A stretch of 64,000 nt of DNA from Micromonospora sp. HM5-17 (lineage in GTDB: Bacteria; Actinomycetota; Actinomycetes; Mycobacteriales; Micromonosporaceae), in the NCBI RefSeq assembly GCF_003762835.1, contig NZ_RJWA01000002.1, forward strand, positions 310,001 through 374,000, written 5' to 3'. The translations under genes and the position numbers were made by a program. Of this stretch, positions 1-7,633 are shown piece by piece (the first letter of the stretch is position 1; every line of letters starts with the position of its first letter). A model generated the notes under the pieces. It made no database searches. It was not told where the DNA came from and was given only the letters and a program-made list of their open reading frames with translations.

Positions 1-260
1 CCGCTCTCGTCCACGCCGAGGCCCTTGGCAATGATCTTGCCGATCTCGATGTCAAAGCCCTCGTACGTGCTGCCGGTCTGCAACCCGAGGCCGGGCTGGT
101 CGGACTTGACCCCGATGACCAGCTTCTTGCTCGACTGGGCCTTGCCAATGATCCCGGACGCGCTGCTGCCCGAACCGGCGTTGTCATCACCGCCGCAGGC
201 GGCAACGGTGAGCGAGAGTGCCGCGGCCGTGGCCATCGCCGCCACGCGCGTGATTCGCAT
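1..260 (-). CDS. gluB: Glutamate-type ABC transporter substrate-binding lipoprotein (N-terminal part, cut by window edge)
   Basis: Only about the first 86 residues are inside the window. They show a lipoprotein signal peptide with the lipobox region LTVAACGG (lipidated Cys near residue 23), then a Gly/Ser linker and the start of a solute-binding domain (KKLVIGVKSDQPGLG), the usual opening of family 3 (glutamate/amino acid) binding proteins. It lies directly downstream of, and in the same direction as, the ATPase gene at 323-1099, as in the gluABCD operons of actinobacteria. It should bind the amino acid outside the membrane and pass it to permeases encoded beyond the window. Glutamate specificity is inferred from operon order and family, not from binding residues. 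Confidence 0.85.
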   Translation of the reverse strand, partial: MRITRVAAMATAAALSLTVAACGGDDNAGSGSSASGIIGKAQSSKKLVIGVKSDQPGLGLQTGSTYEGFDIEIGKIIAKGLGVDES

Positions 261-322
261 TCCTCTTCCCCTTCTTCGACGTTGCGCGCCGGCCAGCCGA
301 CCGGGCGCTCCACACGGGACGC

Positions 323-1099
323 CTAGTGCGTCAGGACCTTCGACAGGAAGTCCTTGGCCCGCTCGCTGCGCGGGTTGGCGAAAAACTCGGCGGGCGGAGC
401 GTCCTCGACGAGTTGGCCGTCGGCCATGAAGATGACCCGGTTGGCGGCGTGCCGGGCGAAGCCCATCTCGTGCGTCACCACCACCATGGTCATGCCGTCG
501 GCGGCGAGCGACGTCATCACCTCGAGCACCTCGCCGACCATCTCGGGATCGAGGGCGCTGGTGGGCTCGTCGAAGAGCATCGCCTTGGGCTGCATGGCGA
601 GGGCCCGGGCGATCGCGGCCCGCTGCTGTTGGCCGCCGGAGAGCTGGGCGGGGAACTTGTTCGCCTGGCTGGCGATGCCGACCCGGTCGAGGAGCGCGAG
701 GGCTCGCTGCCGGGCGGACTCCGGCTTCTCCTTCCGCACCTTGATCGGCCCGAGCGTGACGTTCTCCAGGATCGTCTTGTGGGCGAAGAGGTTGAACGAC
801 TGGAAGACCATGCCCACCTCGCTACGCAACCGGGCCAGGGCTCGGCCCTCGGCGGGCAGCGGCTGTCCGTCGAACGTGATCGTCCCGGAGTTGATCGGCT
901 CCAGCCGGTTGATCGTCCGGCACAGCGTCGACTTGCCCGAACCGGACGGGCCGATCACCACGACCACCTCGCCCCGGTTCACCGAGAGGTTGACGTCCTG
1001 TAGCACGTGCAACGGGCCGAACCACTTGTTGACTCCGTCAAGCCGGATGAGCGGTCGGTCGGTACCACTCAGTTCGCCCGCCTGGCTCCGCTCGGTCAT
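323..1099 (-). CDS. gluA: Amino acid (glutamate) ABC transporter ATP-binding protein
   Basis: A 258-residue ATPase of the polar amino acid uptake family (GlnQ/GluA). Walker A (GPSGSGKST, about residues 50-58), Q-loop in MVFQSFNLF, signature LSGGQQQR, Walker [14 protein letters not shown] and the switch His in VVTHEMGFA are all intact. The length is normal; the first 16 or so residues precede the conserved core. The start has an upstream GGTGGGG. It is the first gene of the operon and is followed after 62 bp by the binding-protein gene. A possible -10 (TAGAGT) sits on the minus strand at 1157-1162 without a convincing -35. Confidence 0.93.
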   Translation of the reverse strand: MTERSQAGELSGTDRPLIRLDGVNKWFGPLHVLQDVNLSVNRGEVVVVIGPSGSGKSTLCRTINRLEPINSGTITFDGQPLPAEGRALARLRSEVGMVFQSFNLFAHKTILENVTLGPIKVRKEKPESARQRALALLDRVGIASQANKFPAQLSGGQQQRAAIARALAMQPKAMLFDEPTSALDPEMVGEVLEVMTSLAADGMTMVVVTHEMGFARHAANRVIFMADGQLVEDAPPAEFFANPRSERAKDFLSKVLTH

Positions 1100-1367
1100 G
1101 CCCCACCTGTCTCGTCCACGGTCTGTGACACCGGATTCTGCTGAATCGGTGACGCAACTCTAGGAGACCTGACGTGCTGGGACATCATCGACTTCATCAC
1201 GGGGCGGTAACGACGGACACGACAATGGACACGATCCGTCAGGGTGACGCGACTGTTCGTGGCCGACCCGGTCTGATGTGCGTCTGCCGGCGGCGAGGTC
1301 GGGGGCCTGCGGGCGGACCGGACCGGAGGTCGGGGGCGAAAACGGGCGGCGCCGGTGTCGGCGGGGG

Positions 1368-1463
1368 TGGCGGAGGCGTACGGGGATCGAACCCGCCCGA
1401 CCGAGCTCCTCGGCCGCATCGGTTTTGAAGACCGTGAGGACCACCAGGTACCTGCCCGCCTCC
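1368..1463 (-). tRNA. selC: tRNA-Sec (anticodon UCA), selenocysteine tRNA
   Basis: The minus strand folds as an unusually long tRNA of 96 nt with the CCA encoded. The acceptor stem pairs GGAGGCG with CGCCTCC, followed by discriminator G and CCA. The anticodon loop is CTTCAAA on a CGGT/ACCG stem, giving UCA. A long variable arm (CGGCCGAG/CTCGGTCG, 8 bp with one G-U) and a T arm with GGTTCGATCC follow. UCA plus the very long extra arm is diagnostic for selenocysteine tRNA. The eighth acceptor pair is G-A. A -10-like TACGAT lies at 1491-1496 on the minus strand, about 28 nt before the tRNA. The host therefore probably makes selenoproteins; selA, selB and selD are not in this window. The 5' half is duplicated at 4805-4842. 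Confidence 0.93.
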
Positions 1464-1497
1464 GGGGCCGGCGGCGATGTTCCGTCCCTGATCGTAG
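1427..1497 (-). repeat. Attachment-site repeat, copy A (5' half of selC plus upstream sequence)
   Basis: Positions 1427-1464 are identical over 38 bp to 4805-4842. The match begins inside the anticodon loop and ends just before the first base of the tRNA. The next 33 bp (1465-1497), which include the putative -10, match 4843-4875 at 27 of 33 positions. The pair is read as att sites left by site-specific integration into the anticodon arm of selC. Here the copy belongs to the complete tRNA. Confidence 0.8.
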
Positions 1498-1573
1498 CTG
1501 GTGTCCGGTCTGCTTGCCCGCCAACCGCCGCTGATCACGCCGGATTCTGGACACGTCAGGGACACGTCGGGCA

Positions 1574-1920
1574 TCAGCCCGCCGCCTCGCCGCGCTTCCG
1601 CTGCTCCGGAGTCAGCCGGATCACCGCCTCCGTCGCCTGGTCCAGAACCGCGCGCCGAACCTGCTGGTCGAGATCGCGCGTGATTCCCGTCCTGTTGTGC
1701 CCCATCTGCGCGCTGACGATCCGGAGGTCGGTGCCCGCCTTTAGCCGCAGCGTCGCCGCGGTGTGCCGGCCGCCGTGCAGCTTGATCGGCGGCAGCCCCA
1801 CCGACCGGGCGAGATCCCTGAAGTGCCGAAAGACGTACTCGGGGGAGTAGGCTTCCCGTCCGCCTGACAGAAGATCAGGTCGTTGTCCTCGTACGCCCTT
1901 CGGCTGCTGATCGTCGCCCC
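1574..1920 (-). pseudogene. Tyrosine-type integrase remnant (frameshifted, C-terminal part only)
   Basis: The C-terminal part of a phage/AICE-type tyrosine recombinase can be read on the minus strand: YSPEYVFRHFRDLARSVGL, then box II LHGGRHTAATL (His-x-x-Arg) and QMGHNRTGIT. The preceding conserved stretch YEDNDLIFCQADGK is in another frame, so a 1-bp indel lies near 1850. Most of the protein (arm-binding and core domains) is missing. The position that should hold the nucleophile (usually DLY in this subfamily) reads DLD, so the catalytic Tyr appears to be Asp. It lies about 110 bp from the att copy at selC, the normal place for an integrase gene. Confidence 0.8.
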
Positions 1921-2046
1921 GGCCACGTGAGGAGGCCTGATGCGACTGCTCTGGCTGCCTGACGTGCTCCGGTCCGCCGGGCTCACCCTGCACGAGGTCG
2001 GTGGGTGGCGTGATCGCGGGGTCGAGCTCCTTCGACCCGCACGGGA

Positions 2047-2280
2047 TCATCGTCCACGAGGCCAGGGGATCCCGGACGAGCACCGACGCCGGTGAGATCT
2101 GACCGTACGTCCTCCGGCGGCCGATGCTCGTCGTCCGTCACGGATCACCCACAGCGCCCACTCCTGGCTGGGGCACCAGCCGGGCCGGCATTGTGAGCAG
2201 GCGTTGCCCTCCGCGTGCCAGGTGATGATCCGGTAGGCGTCCTCAACGGCGGGCCCCGGCCGACCCTCGGGCACCATCAT
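2047..2280 (-). CDS. Small hypothetical protein of the integrated element
   Basis: A 77-residue ORF starting at an ATG-ATG pair. Its middle (ITWHAEGNACSQCRPGWC, then a Trp-rich QEWALWVIRDGR) has composition that does not look like random GC-rich frame noise, and three Cys could bind metal. It lies downstream of the other small minus-strand ORFs of the element and overlaps the end of the damaged ORF before it. I do not recognise a named family; small Cys/Trp-containing proteins are common in actinomycete integrative elements. It may itself be a fragment. Confidence 0.4.
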   Translation of the reverse strand: MMVPEGRPGPAVEDAYRIITWHAEGNACSQCRPGWCPSQEWALWVIRDGRRASAAGGRTVRSHRRRCSSGIPWPRGR

Positions 2281-2682
2281 GGGCGGCCGCCCGGGTCAGG
2301 GCGTCGACCCGCACCAGCAGGTGCAGGCACGGGGCGTGGACGGGGGTTGACGTCCATCCGCAGCGCGGCTGCTCGTGACCGACCACCCACACCCACAGGC
2401 CGGCCTCGTCCTGCCGGATCACGGTCCGATGCACGCGCGAGACACGGACATGTCGAGATGAGCGCCGGGCGGCAGCCTTGCGCAGTGCGACCACTCGTCC
2501 GGCCCGAGCCTGAGGAGCGTGCCGGAGGGAATGTCGGGGATCGAGACCGCCGGGGTCAGGTGCGGGGGCCGGGCGGCCGCCGCGGCAGCGTCCCGGGCCC
2601 GCCGGGTCTCGGCGGTCATCGCCCGCACCACAGCGGCCGTGGCGGCCGGCGGCGGCAGCTCCGGCCGCGGGTCGCCGCTCAC
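2243..2682 (-). pseudogene. Small element protein, apparently split by a frameshift
   Basis: The GTG at 2680-2682 overlaps the stop of the upstream ORF (GTGA), a translational-coupling arrangement. The frame gives about 87 residues with a plausible protein sequence (VVRAMTAETRRARDAA, then IPDIPSGTLLRLGPDEWSHC) and stops at 2419. Just before that stop, the next frame continues convincingly (TVIRQDEAGLWVWVVGHEQP, then HAPCLHLLVRVDAL) to 2243. The simplest reading is one gene of about 145 codons with a frameshift near 2440. If the shift is a sequencing error, this is one intact small protein. Function unknown. Confidence 0.4.
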
Positions 2683-2996
2683 CGGCCACCTCCGGTTCGG
2701 TACTGGCGGGCCCGCCCCCACGTCACCAGCGGCAGCCCGTCGATCCGGGCCGGCCCGATCCACGCCATCTGCCGCCGGTCGCGCTCCTCGCGTTCGCGCC
2801 GGGCCAGCTCGATGACCCGCTGCCGGGCGGCCTCCACCCCAACCATGTCCTGCTCCCGCGCCGCGCGCTCGACCTCGACGACACGCCGCCGCCGGCGGCT
2901 CTCCCACCACGCCCTGATACCCACCGTCACCTCCCACCGGTCACCCCGCCCCGGACCCCAGGCCACGAAGCGGGGCTCTCCACCTGATCGGATCAC
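2679..2996 (-). CDS. Small hypothetical protein with a charged helical segment (element)
   Basis: A 105-residue ORF. The N-terminal part is Trp/Gly-rich (VAWGPGRGDRWEVTVGIRAW). Residues 35-75 form a strongly charged Arg/Glu-rich helix that could be a short coiled coil (ESRRRRRVVEVERAAREQD, then RQRVIELARREREERDRRQ). It is followed by a GTGA overlap with the next ORF, which supports it as a real coding unit. No family recognised; similar small basic helical proteins occur in actinomycete integrative elements. Confidence 0.5.
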   Translation of the reverse strand: MIRSGGEPRFVAWGPGRGDRWEVTVGIRAWWESRRRRRVVEVERAAREQDMVGVEAARQRVIELARREREERDRRQMAWIGPARIDGLPLVTWGRARQYRTGGGR

Positions 2997-3139
2997 CGGC
3001 CCGGGGTGTGGACTTCGCGGGCCACCCCGGACCGGCAGGGCGCCTGGGCCTGCTGCGTACGCCCAGCCCGGGCGCCCTCACGGAGGAACGTAGACGTGTT
3101 CACGGAGCGCCACGGGGACAAACTGTCCGCGTGGGACGG

Positions 3140-4336
3140 CTACCCGTCGAGGCCGATCGCGAGCGCCAGCTCCCGCGCGTCCTCGCCGACCGTGCCGCGC
3201 CGGCCGGTCAGCTCGAGGACCGCCATCCGGGCGTGCGGCCGGTGGCGGACGGTGTCGCCGCTCTCCCGCAGCGCGCGGCCCAGCAGGTGCACGACCGCGA
3301 CGTCCTCGCCGCGCATCATGTAGGCGCGGGCCGCGTCAACGAGGTGGGTTGCCCGGCGGGTGCGGGACGGCAGGGACGAGTAGTCGGTGGCGGTGGCCCG
3401 CCGGGTGGCCTCCCCGGGGCGCACGAGGTCGATCTCCACCGTCACCCCGTACGCGGCAACGGCGGTGGGGCCGAACATCAACCAGGGGTGGGAGTATCCG
3501 TCGCCGAGCCGGGCTGCGGTCCGGTCGGCGGTGTCCCACGCTCGCCACGCCTGCCCGGCCCGGCCCGCCTTGGCGTGCCCCAGCGCCAGGCCGAGGTGCA
3601 GCTGTCCCCAGCGGGCGGCCTGCTCCGGGCCGGCGGCGGGGTCGAGCATCGAAGCAGCGTCGGTCAGCACCTGCTCGGCGGCGTCGACCTGGTTCGACGC
3701 CCGGTACACGTGCGCGTAGTACCAGGCCGCGGCCGCGATGGCGCCCGGGTCGTCCGCGTCCTGCGCGGCGGTCATCGCCCGGTCGGCGGACAGCCAGACC
3801 AGCTCGGGGTATGGCTGATCGGCGGCGTAGAGCTGGGCCAGGTGGTAGACCCGGGCCAGCTCGACCAGCGCCGCGCGGCGCGCGGCGCCGTCGAGCCGGC
3901 GCGCGGACACCCGCGTGGCGTCGAGCAGGTCGGGCAGCACGGCGGCGACCGCGCTTCGCTCGGTGGAGGAGCGGTGCCAGAGCGCCCACGCCTGGTCGAC
4001 CCGGCCGCGGAGCACGTCGGCCGGGGTCGGGTCGCCGACCGGCAGGGTGGTGCGCTGCAGCGCTGCGGCGATCCGGTCGGCGTCGGGGTGACTGGCGCGG
4101 GTCACGGAGGCGACCGGGAGGGACTGGTGGCCGGTCAGGTCGGCCAGGTCGGTGATGTCGAGGACTTCTGCGAGGCGGATCAGCATCGGCAGCCGGGGGG
4201 TGAGCAGGCGGCCGGTTTCCAGGGCCTTGACCCATGCTTCGCTGCGACCGACGAGACCGCCGAGGACTGCTCTGGTCTTGCCCGCGCGCTCTCGGTGGGC
4301 GCGAAGTCGGGCACCGAACGGTGCCGGGTCGGACAT
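3140..4336 (-). CDS. XRE-family transcriptional regulator with TPR-like helical domain (element)
   Basis: A 398-residue protein. Residues about 7-68 form an XRE/Cro-type helix-turn-helix (FGARLRAHRERAGKTRAVL, then EAWVKALETGR). The rest is an Ala-rich all-helical region that reads like degenerate tetratricopeptide repeats (for example AIAAAAWYYAHVYRASNQVD and GQLHLGLALGHAKAGRAGQA). This architecture is typical of element-borne and Streptomyces regulators that couple DNA binding to a peptide or protein ligand. It is the only long intact gene left in the relic, which could mean selection to keep it or simple chance. The regulated genes are unknown. Confidence 0.8.
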   Translation of the reverse strand: MSDPAPFGARLRAHRERAGKTRAVLGGLVGRSEAWVKALETGRLLTPRLPMLIRLAEVLDITDLADLTGHQSLPVASVTRASHPDADRIAAALQRTTLPVGDPTPADVLRGRVDQAWALWHRSSTERSAVAAVLPDLLDATRVSARRLDGAARRAALVELARVYHLAQLYAADQPYPELVWLSADRAMTAAQDADDPGAIAAAAWYYAHVYRASNQVDAAEQVLTDAASMLDPAAGPEQAARWGQLHLGLALGHAKAGRAGQAWRAWDTADRTAARLGDGYSHPWLMFGPTAVAAYGVTVEIDLVRPGEATRRATATDYSSLPSRTRRATHLVDAARAYMMRGEDVAVVHLLGRALRESGDTVRHRPHARMAVLELTGRRGTVGEDARELALAIGLDG

Positions 4337-4671
4337 GGTCCACGCTCCCAGGTAGCGGTCTGGGCGGCGGCCCGCCGACCGCTACTCCGGCGGGGCCGCC
4401 ACTTCGGACGGTACCCGGTCCAGCAGGTTGACGGGCTCACCCACCGGGACAGCTCTCCGGTACCCGTTGCCGAGACCTGCACCGCCGTGGAAGCGGCGCG
4501 CAGGGGAGGGGCCCACAGTATGTCCCCCTGCGCGCGGCGGTCGGCGGCCTCCTGTTCGCGGCGCAGCTCGGCCAGGGCGCGGAGCCGGGCGACCTCGGCC
4601 TGGGTTTCGGCGGCGCGAGCCGCGGCCACGGCGGCGGGGTTCGGGGGCGGGGTCCGGCGGAGCAGCTTCAC
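4180..4671 (-). CDS. Small hypothetical protein, C-terminal end doubtful (element)
   Basis: The GTG at 4669-4671 overlaps the stop of the preceding truncated gene (GTGA). The first 60 residues look real: MKLLRRTPPPNPAAV followed by an Ala/Arg/Glu-rich helix and QGDILWAPP. The open frame then runs on as low-complexity Ser/Arg/Trp residues and overlaps the start of the XRE regulator by about 157 bp on the same strand, which is unlikely for an intact gene. The true protein is probably shorter, or the gene suffered a frameshift near 4480. Function unknown. Confidence 0.35.
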   Translation of the reverse strand: MKLLRRTPPPNPAAVAAARAAETQAEVARLRALAELRREQEAADRRAQGDILWAPPLRAASTAVQVSATGTGELSRWVSPSTCWTGYRPKWRPRRSSGRRAAAQTATWERGPCPTRHRSVPDFAPTESARARPEQSSAVSSVAAKHGSRPWKPAACSPPGCRC

Positions 4672-4804
4672 CGTGTACCCGCCAGCCGGAGCACCAGGCG
4701 GAGCCGGGACAGCAGCTCCCGCGCGTCGACCAGCGACAGCCGGTCGACGCGCTCCTCGTCGCCGAGGAACGCCGTGAGGATCACCGACGGGAGGGCGCCG
4801 GTTC
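4668..4804 (-). pseudogene. C-terminal fragment of an element gene, truncated at the attachment site
   Basis: The frame ending at 4668 carries a plausible conserved C-terminus (VILTAFLGDEERVDRLSLVD, then ARELLSRLRLVLRLAG). It loses sense exactly where the selC-derived repeat begins (4805). Its stop overlaps the GTG start of the next ORF, as in an operon. The simplest view is that the original gene extended further and was cut when the present att junction formed. I do not recognise the family. Confidence 0.45.
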
Positions 4805-4875
4805 GAAGACCGTGAGGACCACCAGGTACCTGCCCGCCTCCGCGGCTGGCGGCGCTGTTCTGTCCCTTATGGTAG
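4805..4875 (-). repeat. Attachment-site repeat, copy B (orphan 5' half of selC with its upstream region)
   Basis: Identical to 1427-1464 over 38 bp, then about 82 percent similar for a further 33 bp that include the -10-like TACCAT at 4869-4874. Beyond the anticodon-loop CTTC the sequence becomes GAACCGG, which still completes the anticodon-stem palindrome, and then turns into element sequence. No 3' half of the tRNA follows, so this copy cannot make a tRNA. It marks the outer end of the integrated element. Confidence 0.8.
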
Positions 4876-5255
4876 GCATGTCCGTCCGTTCCGCTCGGCG
4901 TGCGGCGGGTCCGGTGGACAATCACGCGCTTCCGGCCGGGTCGGCGGGAGACCGGTCGGGCCGAGCCTGCCTCACACTTGTCCGATGCCTGACGTTTCGT
5001 ACTTGCGCTGACCACGTAGGGTGAGCATCCCGGGCGCGTCACACCGGAGTGGTGGATGCGTCTGACTACAATAGGTAGTCAAGGGTCGTCTATTTCGGCA
5101 GATATGGTCACAGACCGGTAACTTAGCCGCGCTCGACCCGGTCCGCCCGGCACCATCGGGGTGAGGGCCGCCCACCCGACGACCGGGGGTGGCCGACGCG
5201 GGCGCCCGACCACGAGGCGTGGCCGGGCGGTACCGAGCAGAGCGAGGAGGCGGCA
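4876..5255. other. Intergenic region with a palindrome overlapping a -10-like box
   Basis: No gene is visible between the att copy and the gene at 5256. An inverted repeat GACTAC-aatag-GTAGTC lies at 5064-5080 and contains TACAAT (5067-5072), a good -10 hexamer without a clear -35. It could be an operator-promoter overlap serving the gene at 5256, about 180 bp downstream. The stretch around 5060-5130 is more AT-rich than its surroundings. Confidence 0.3.
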
Positions 5256-5738
5256 ATGATCGAGCTGTGGAACTGGAGGATCGAGGGGCGCGTCGCCGCC
5301 ACGGAGATCCGTCCCGCGCTCGCCGACGCGCTCGGCGTACCGGTGCTGCCGCTCGGCGCGATCGACCCGGCGGACCTGTCGCAGGGCGCGGTGCTCGCCG
5401 ATGTCTGGCACCGGCCCGGCGACTTCCCGACCGCCGTCGACTGCTACGCCGTGCCGACCGGCGCGGTGGAGGTGGTCGCCGTGGCGGCGTTCGCCCGCCG
5501 GCTGCGCCGCGCCTGCCTGCTGCCGGACGACACCCTCGACGCCGGGCGGCACCTGCTGGTCACCCCCGACGGCACGATCCGTCCGGTGCACCTGGACGTC
5601 CGGGAGACCGACGACGGCGTGATCCTCTCCAACCAGCGGCTCTGTACCGTGCTGAGCCCCCGGTGCCGGGGCTGGGCACCCTGTCATCAGTCCCGCTGGG
5701 TGCCGGACTCCGTGCTGCCCGCCCTCGCGGCGGCCTGA
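5256..5738 (+). CDS. Conserved hypothetical protein
   Basis: A 160-residue protein starting at ATG with a good ribosome-binding site (GAGGAGG, 8 bp upstream). It begins [20 protein letters not shown] and has mixed alpha/beta-like composition with three Cys near the end ([20 protein letters not shown]). No signal peptide, membrane segment or family that I recognise. Its last 52 bp overlap convergently with the DUF2277 gene on the other strand. Codon usage looks like a real high-GC gene. Confidence 0.75.
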   Translation: MIELWNWRIEGRVAATEIRPALADALGVPVLPLGAIDPADLSQGAVLADVWHRPGDFPTAVDCYAVPTGAVEVVAVAAFARRLRRACLLPDDTLDAGRHLLVTPDGTIRPVHLDVRETDDGVILSNQRLCTVLSPRCRGWAPCHQSRWVPDSVLPALAAA

Positions 5739-5947
5739 CCACCGCCGCGGACCACGAGCCGGTCCAGCAGGGTTCGGGTCGCCTCCGCGACCGCGGCCAC
5801 CGCGGCGTGGAACGCCTCGGCGTTGTGCGCGGCCGGGGTCCGGAACCCGGAGATCTTCCGGACGTACTGCAACGCGGCAGCCTCGATGTCCGCGTCCGTC
5901 ACGACCTCGGTGTACGGTTCCCGCAGCGTCCGGATGCTCCGGCACAT
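5687..5947 (-). CDS. DUF2277 family protein
   Basis: An 86-residue protein beginning [20 protein letters not shown] and continuing with [19 protein letters not shown], the characteristic start of the small DUF2277 family found widely in actinobacteria, whose function is unknown. The start is preceded by GGAGGAG. The conserved part ends around residue 65; the Gly/Ala/Ser-rich tail overlaps the convergent gene 5256-5738, so the tail may be a later extension by stop-codon loss. Confidence 0.85.
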   Translation of the reverse strand: MCRSIRTLREPYTEVVTDADIEAAALQYVRKISGFRTPAAHNAEAFHAAVAAVAEATRTLLDRLVVRGGGQAAARAGSTESGTQRD

Positions 5948-6073
5948 GGCGCTCCTCCTCGCTTCGCGATCTCTCGGCGTGATCGTCTCCGCCGCCCTCG
6001 ATGCACGGGGGACGGGATCGCGCCGCAGGCATGGATCGGGCGTGCCGCCCGCTGCGGATACTCTGTCACTGTC

Positions 6074-7594
6074 ATGACTACCGCAGCCCCGGGCAGCCCC
6101 CGCACCTACCAGGTGCGTACGTACGGCTGCCAGATGAACGTCCACGACTCCGAGCGGATTTCCGGACTGCTGGAGCAGGCCGGCTACGTCCGGGCCGCCG
6201 AGACCGACGATCCGGACGTGGTGGTCTTCAACACCTGCGCCGTCCGGGAGAATGCGGACAATCGGCTCTACGGGAACCTCGGCCACCTGCGTCCGGTGAA
6301 GGAGCGGCGGCCCGGGATGCAGATCGCCGTCGGCGGCTGTCTGGCCCAGAAGGACCGGGGAGAGATCGTCCGCCGGGCACCCTGGGTCGACGTGGTCTTC
6401 GGCACCCACAACATCGGCTCGCTGCCGGTGCTGCTGGAGCGGGCCCGGCACAACGCCGCCGCCGAGGTGGAGATCCTGGAGTCGCTGGAGGTGTTCCCCT
6501 CGACGCTGCCGGCCCGCCGCGAGTCGACGTACGCCGGCTGGGTGTCGATCTCGGTGGGCTGCAACAACACCTGCACGTTCTGCATCGTGCCGGCGCTGCG
6601 GGGCCGGGAGCGGGACCGACGGCCCGGCGACATCCTCGCCGAGGTCCGGGCGCTCGTCGCCGAGGGTGTGCTCGAGGTCACCCTGCTGGGCCAGAACGTG
6701 AACTCCTACGGCGTCGCGTTCGACGACGGCGAGCCGAACCGGAACCGTGGTGGCCGGTCGGCCTTCGCCGAGCTGCTCCGCGCCTGCGGCGAGATCGAGG
6801 GGCTGGAGCGGGTCCGGTTCACCAGCCCGCACCCCCGGGACTTCACCGATGACGTGATCGCGGCGATGGCCGAGACGCCGAATGTCTGCCACTCGCTGCA
6901 CATGCCGCTGCAGTCCGGCTCCGACGCCGTGCTGCGGGCGATGCGGCGGTCGTACCGCGCCGAGCGCTACCTGGGGATCCTCGAGAAGGTGCGGGCGGCG
7001 ATGCCGGACGCCGCGATCACCACCGACATCATCGTCGGCTTCCCCGGGGAGACCGAGGCCGACTTCGAACGGACCCTGGAGGTGGTCCGCGAGGCGCGGT
7101 TCGCCTCCGCCTTCACGTTCCAGTACTCCAAGCGGCCCGGCACCCCGGCCGCGGAGATGCCCAACCAGGTGCCCAAGCAGGTGGTGCAGGAACGCTACGA
7201 CCGGCTGATCGCCACGGTGGAGGAGATCACCTGGGCGGAGAACCGCAAGCTCGTCGGCACCCCGGTGGAGGTGCTGGTCGCGGTCGGCGAGGGGCGCAAG
7301 GACGAGCGGACCGGCCGGATGTCCGGGCGGGCCCGGGACGGCCGGCTGGTGCACTTCGACGCCGGTTCGCTGGCCGGGCAGATCCGGCCCGGGGACGTGG
7401 TGCACACCGTCGTCACGTACGCCGCACCGCACCACCTCAACGCCGACGGTGAGCCGCTGGCCCACCGTCGTACCCGGGCCGGGGACGCCTACGAGGCTGG
7501 GCTGGCCCCGCGGCGGACGGCCGTTCCCCTCGGGCTGCCCACCGTCGGGGTGCCGCCGCCGGCACCCGCCCCGGCGGTGGCCTGCGACCGCTGA
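6074..7594 (+). CDS. miaB: tRNA-2-methylthio-N6-dimethylallyladenosine synthase
   Basis: A 506-residue radical-SAM methylthiotransferase that adds the 2-methylthio group to isopentenyl-A37 in tRNAs reading UNN codons. The N-terminal UPF0004 domain has its three cluster Cys ([29 protein letters not shown]). The radical-SAM motif is CNNTCTFC, and the C-terminal TRAM domain is followed by a Pro/Ala-rich tail of about 40 residues. The ATG at 6074 fits the conserved start ([12 protein letters not shown]). miaA, which makes its substrate, lies 2.2 kb downstream, as in other actinobacteria. Confidence 0.96.
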   Translation: MTTAAPGSPRTYQVRTYGCQMNVHDSERISGLLEQAGYVRAAETDDPDVVVFNTCAVRENADNRLYGNLGHLRPVKERRPGMQIAVGGCLAQKDRGEIVRRAPWVDVVFGTHNIGSLPVLLERARHNAAAEVEILESLEVFPSTLPARRESTYAGWVSISVGCNNTCTFCIVPALRGRERDRRPGDILAEVRALVAEGVLEVTLLGQNVNSYGVAFDDGEPNRNRGGRSAFAELLRACGEIEGLERVRFTSPHPRDFTDDVIAAMAETPNVCHSLHMPLQSGSDAVLRAMRRSYRAERYLGILEKVRAAMPDAAITTDIIVGFPGETEADFERTLEVVREARFASAFTFQYSKRPGTPAAEMPNQVPKQVVQERYDRLIATVEEITWAENRKLVGTPVEVLVAVGEGRKDERTGRMSGRARDGRLVHFDAGSLAGQIRPGDVVHTVVTYAAPHHLNADGEPLAHRRTRAGDAYEAGLAPRRTAVPLGLPTVGVPPPAPAPAVACDR

Positions 7595-7600
7595 CGGATG

Positions 7601-7631
7601 CGCCCCGGGGCCCTCGCGTCGCCCCGGGGCG
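7601..7631. terminator. Bidirectional hairpin between miaB and the DUF349 gene
   Basis: CGCCCCGGGG (7601-7610) pairs with CCCCGGGGCG (7622-7631) around an 11-nt loop. It lies between two convergent genes and has no T-run, as is common in high-GC actinobacteria. Confidence 0.55.
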
Positions 7632-7633
7632 GA

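Larger units (their letters stand above)
1465..4842. mobile_element. Decayed integrative element (AICE-like relic) inserted in selC
   Basis: About 3.4 kb lie between the two direct copies of the selC 5' half. All recognisable genes point in the minus direction: a gene truncated at the att site, a small overlapping ORF, an XRE/TPR regulator, small basic ORFs and a damaged tyrosine integrase next to the intact tRNA. This order and the small-ORF style resemble actinomycete integrative and conjugative elements, but no replication initiator, FtsK-like TraB, Spd protein or excisionase gene is present. With the broken integrase, the element should no longer move by itself. Confidence 0.75.

Noticed and set aside
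1096-1574. ORFs overlapping the selC locus on both strands
   Set aside because: The region holds a tRNA with full secondary structure; the ORFs run through it and have no protein-like features.
2419-4777. Several long plus-strand open frames across the integrated element (for example 2215-3093 and 3008-4777)
   Set aside because: They are antisense to better-supported minus-strand genes, have Arg/Pro/Gly-rich frame-noise composition and no recognisable motif.
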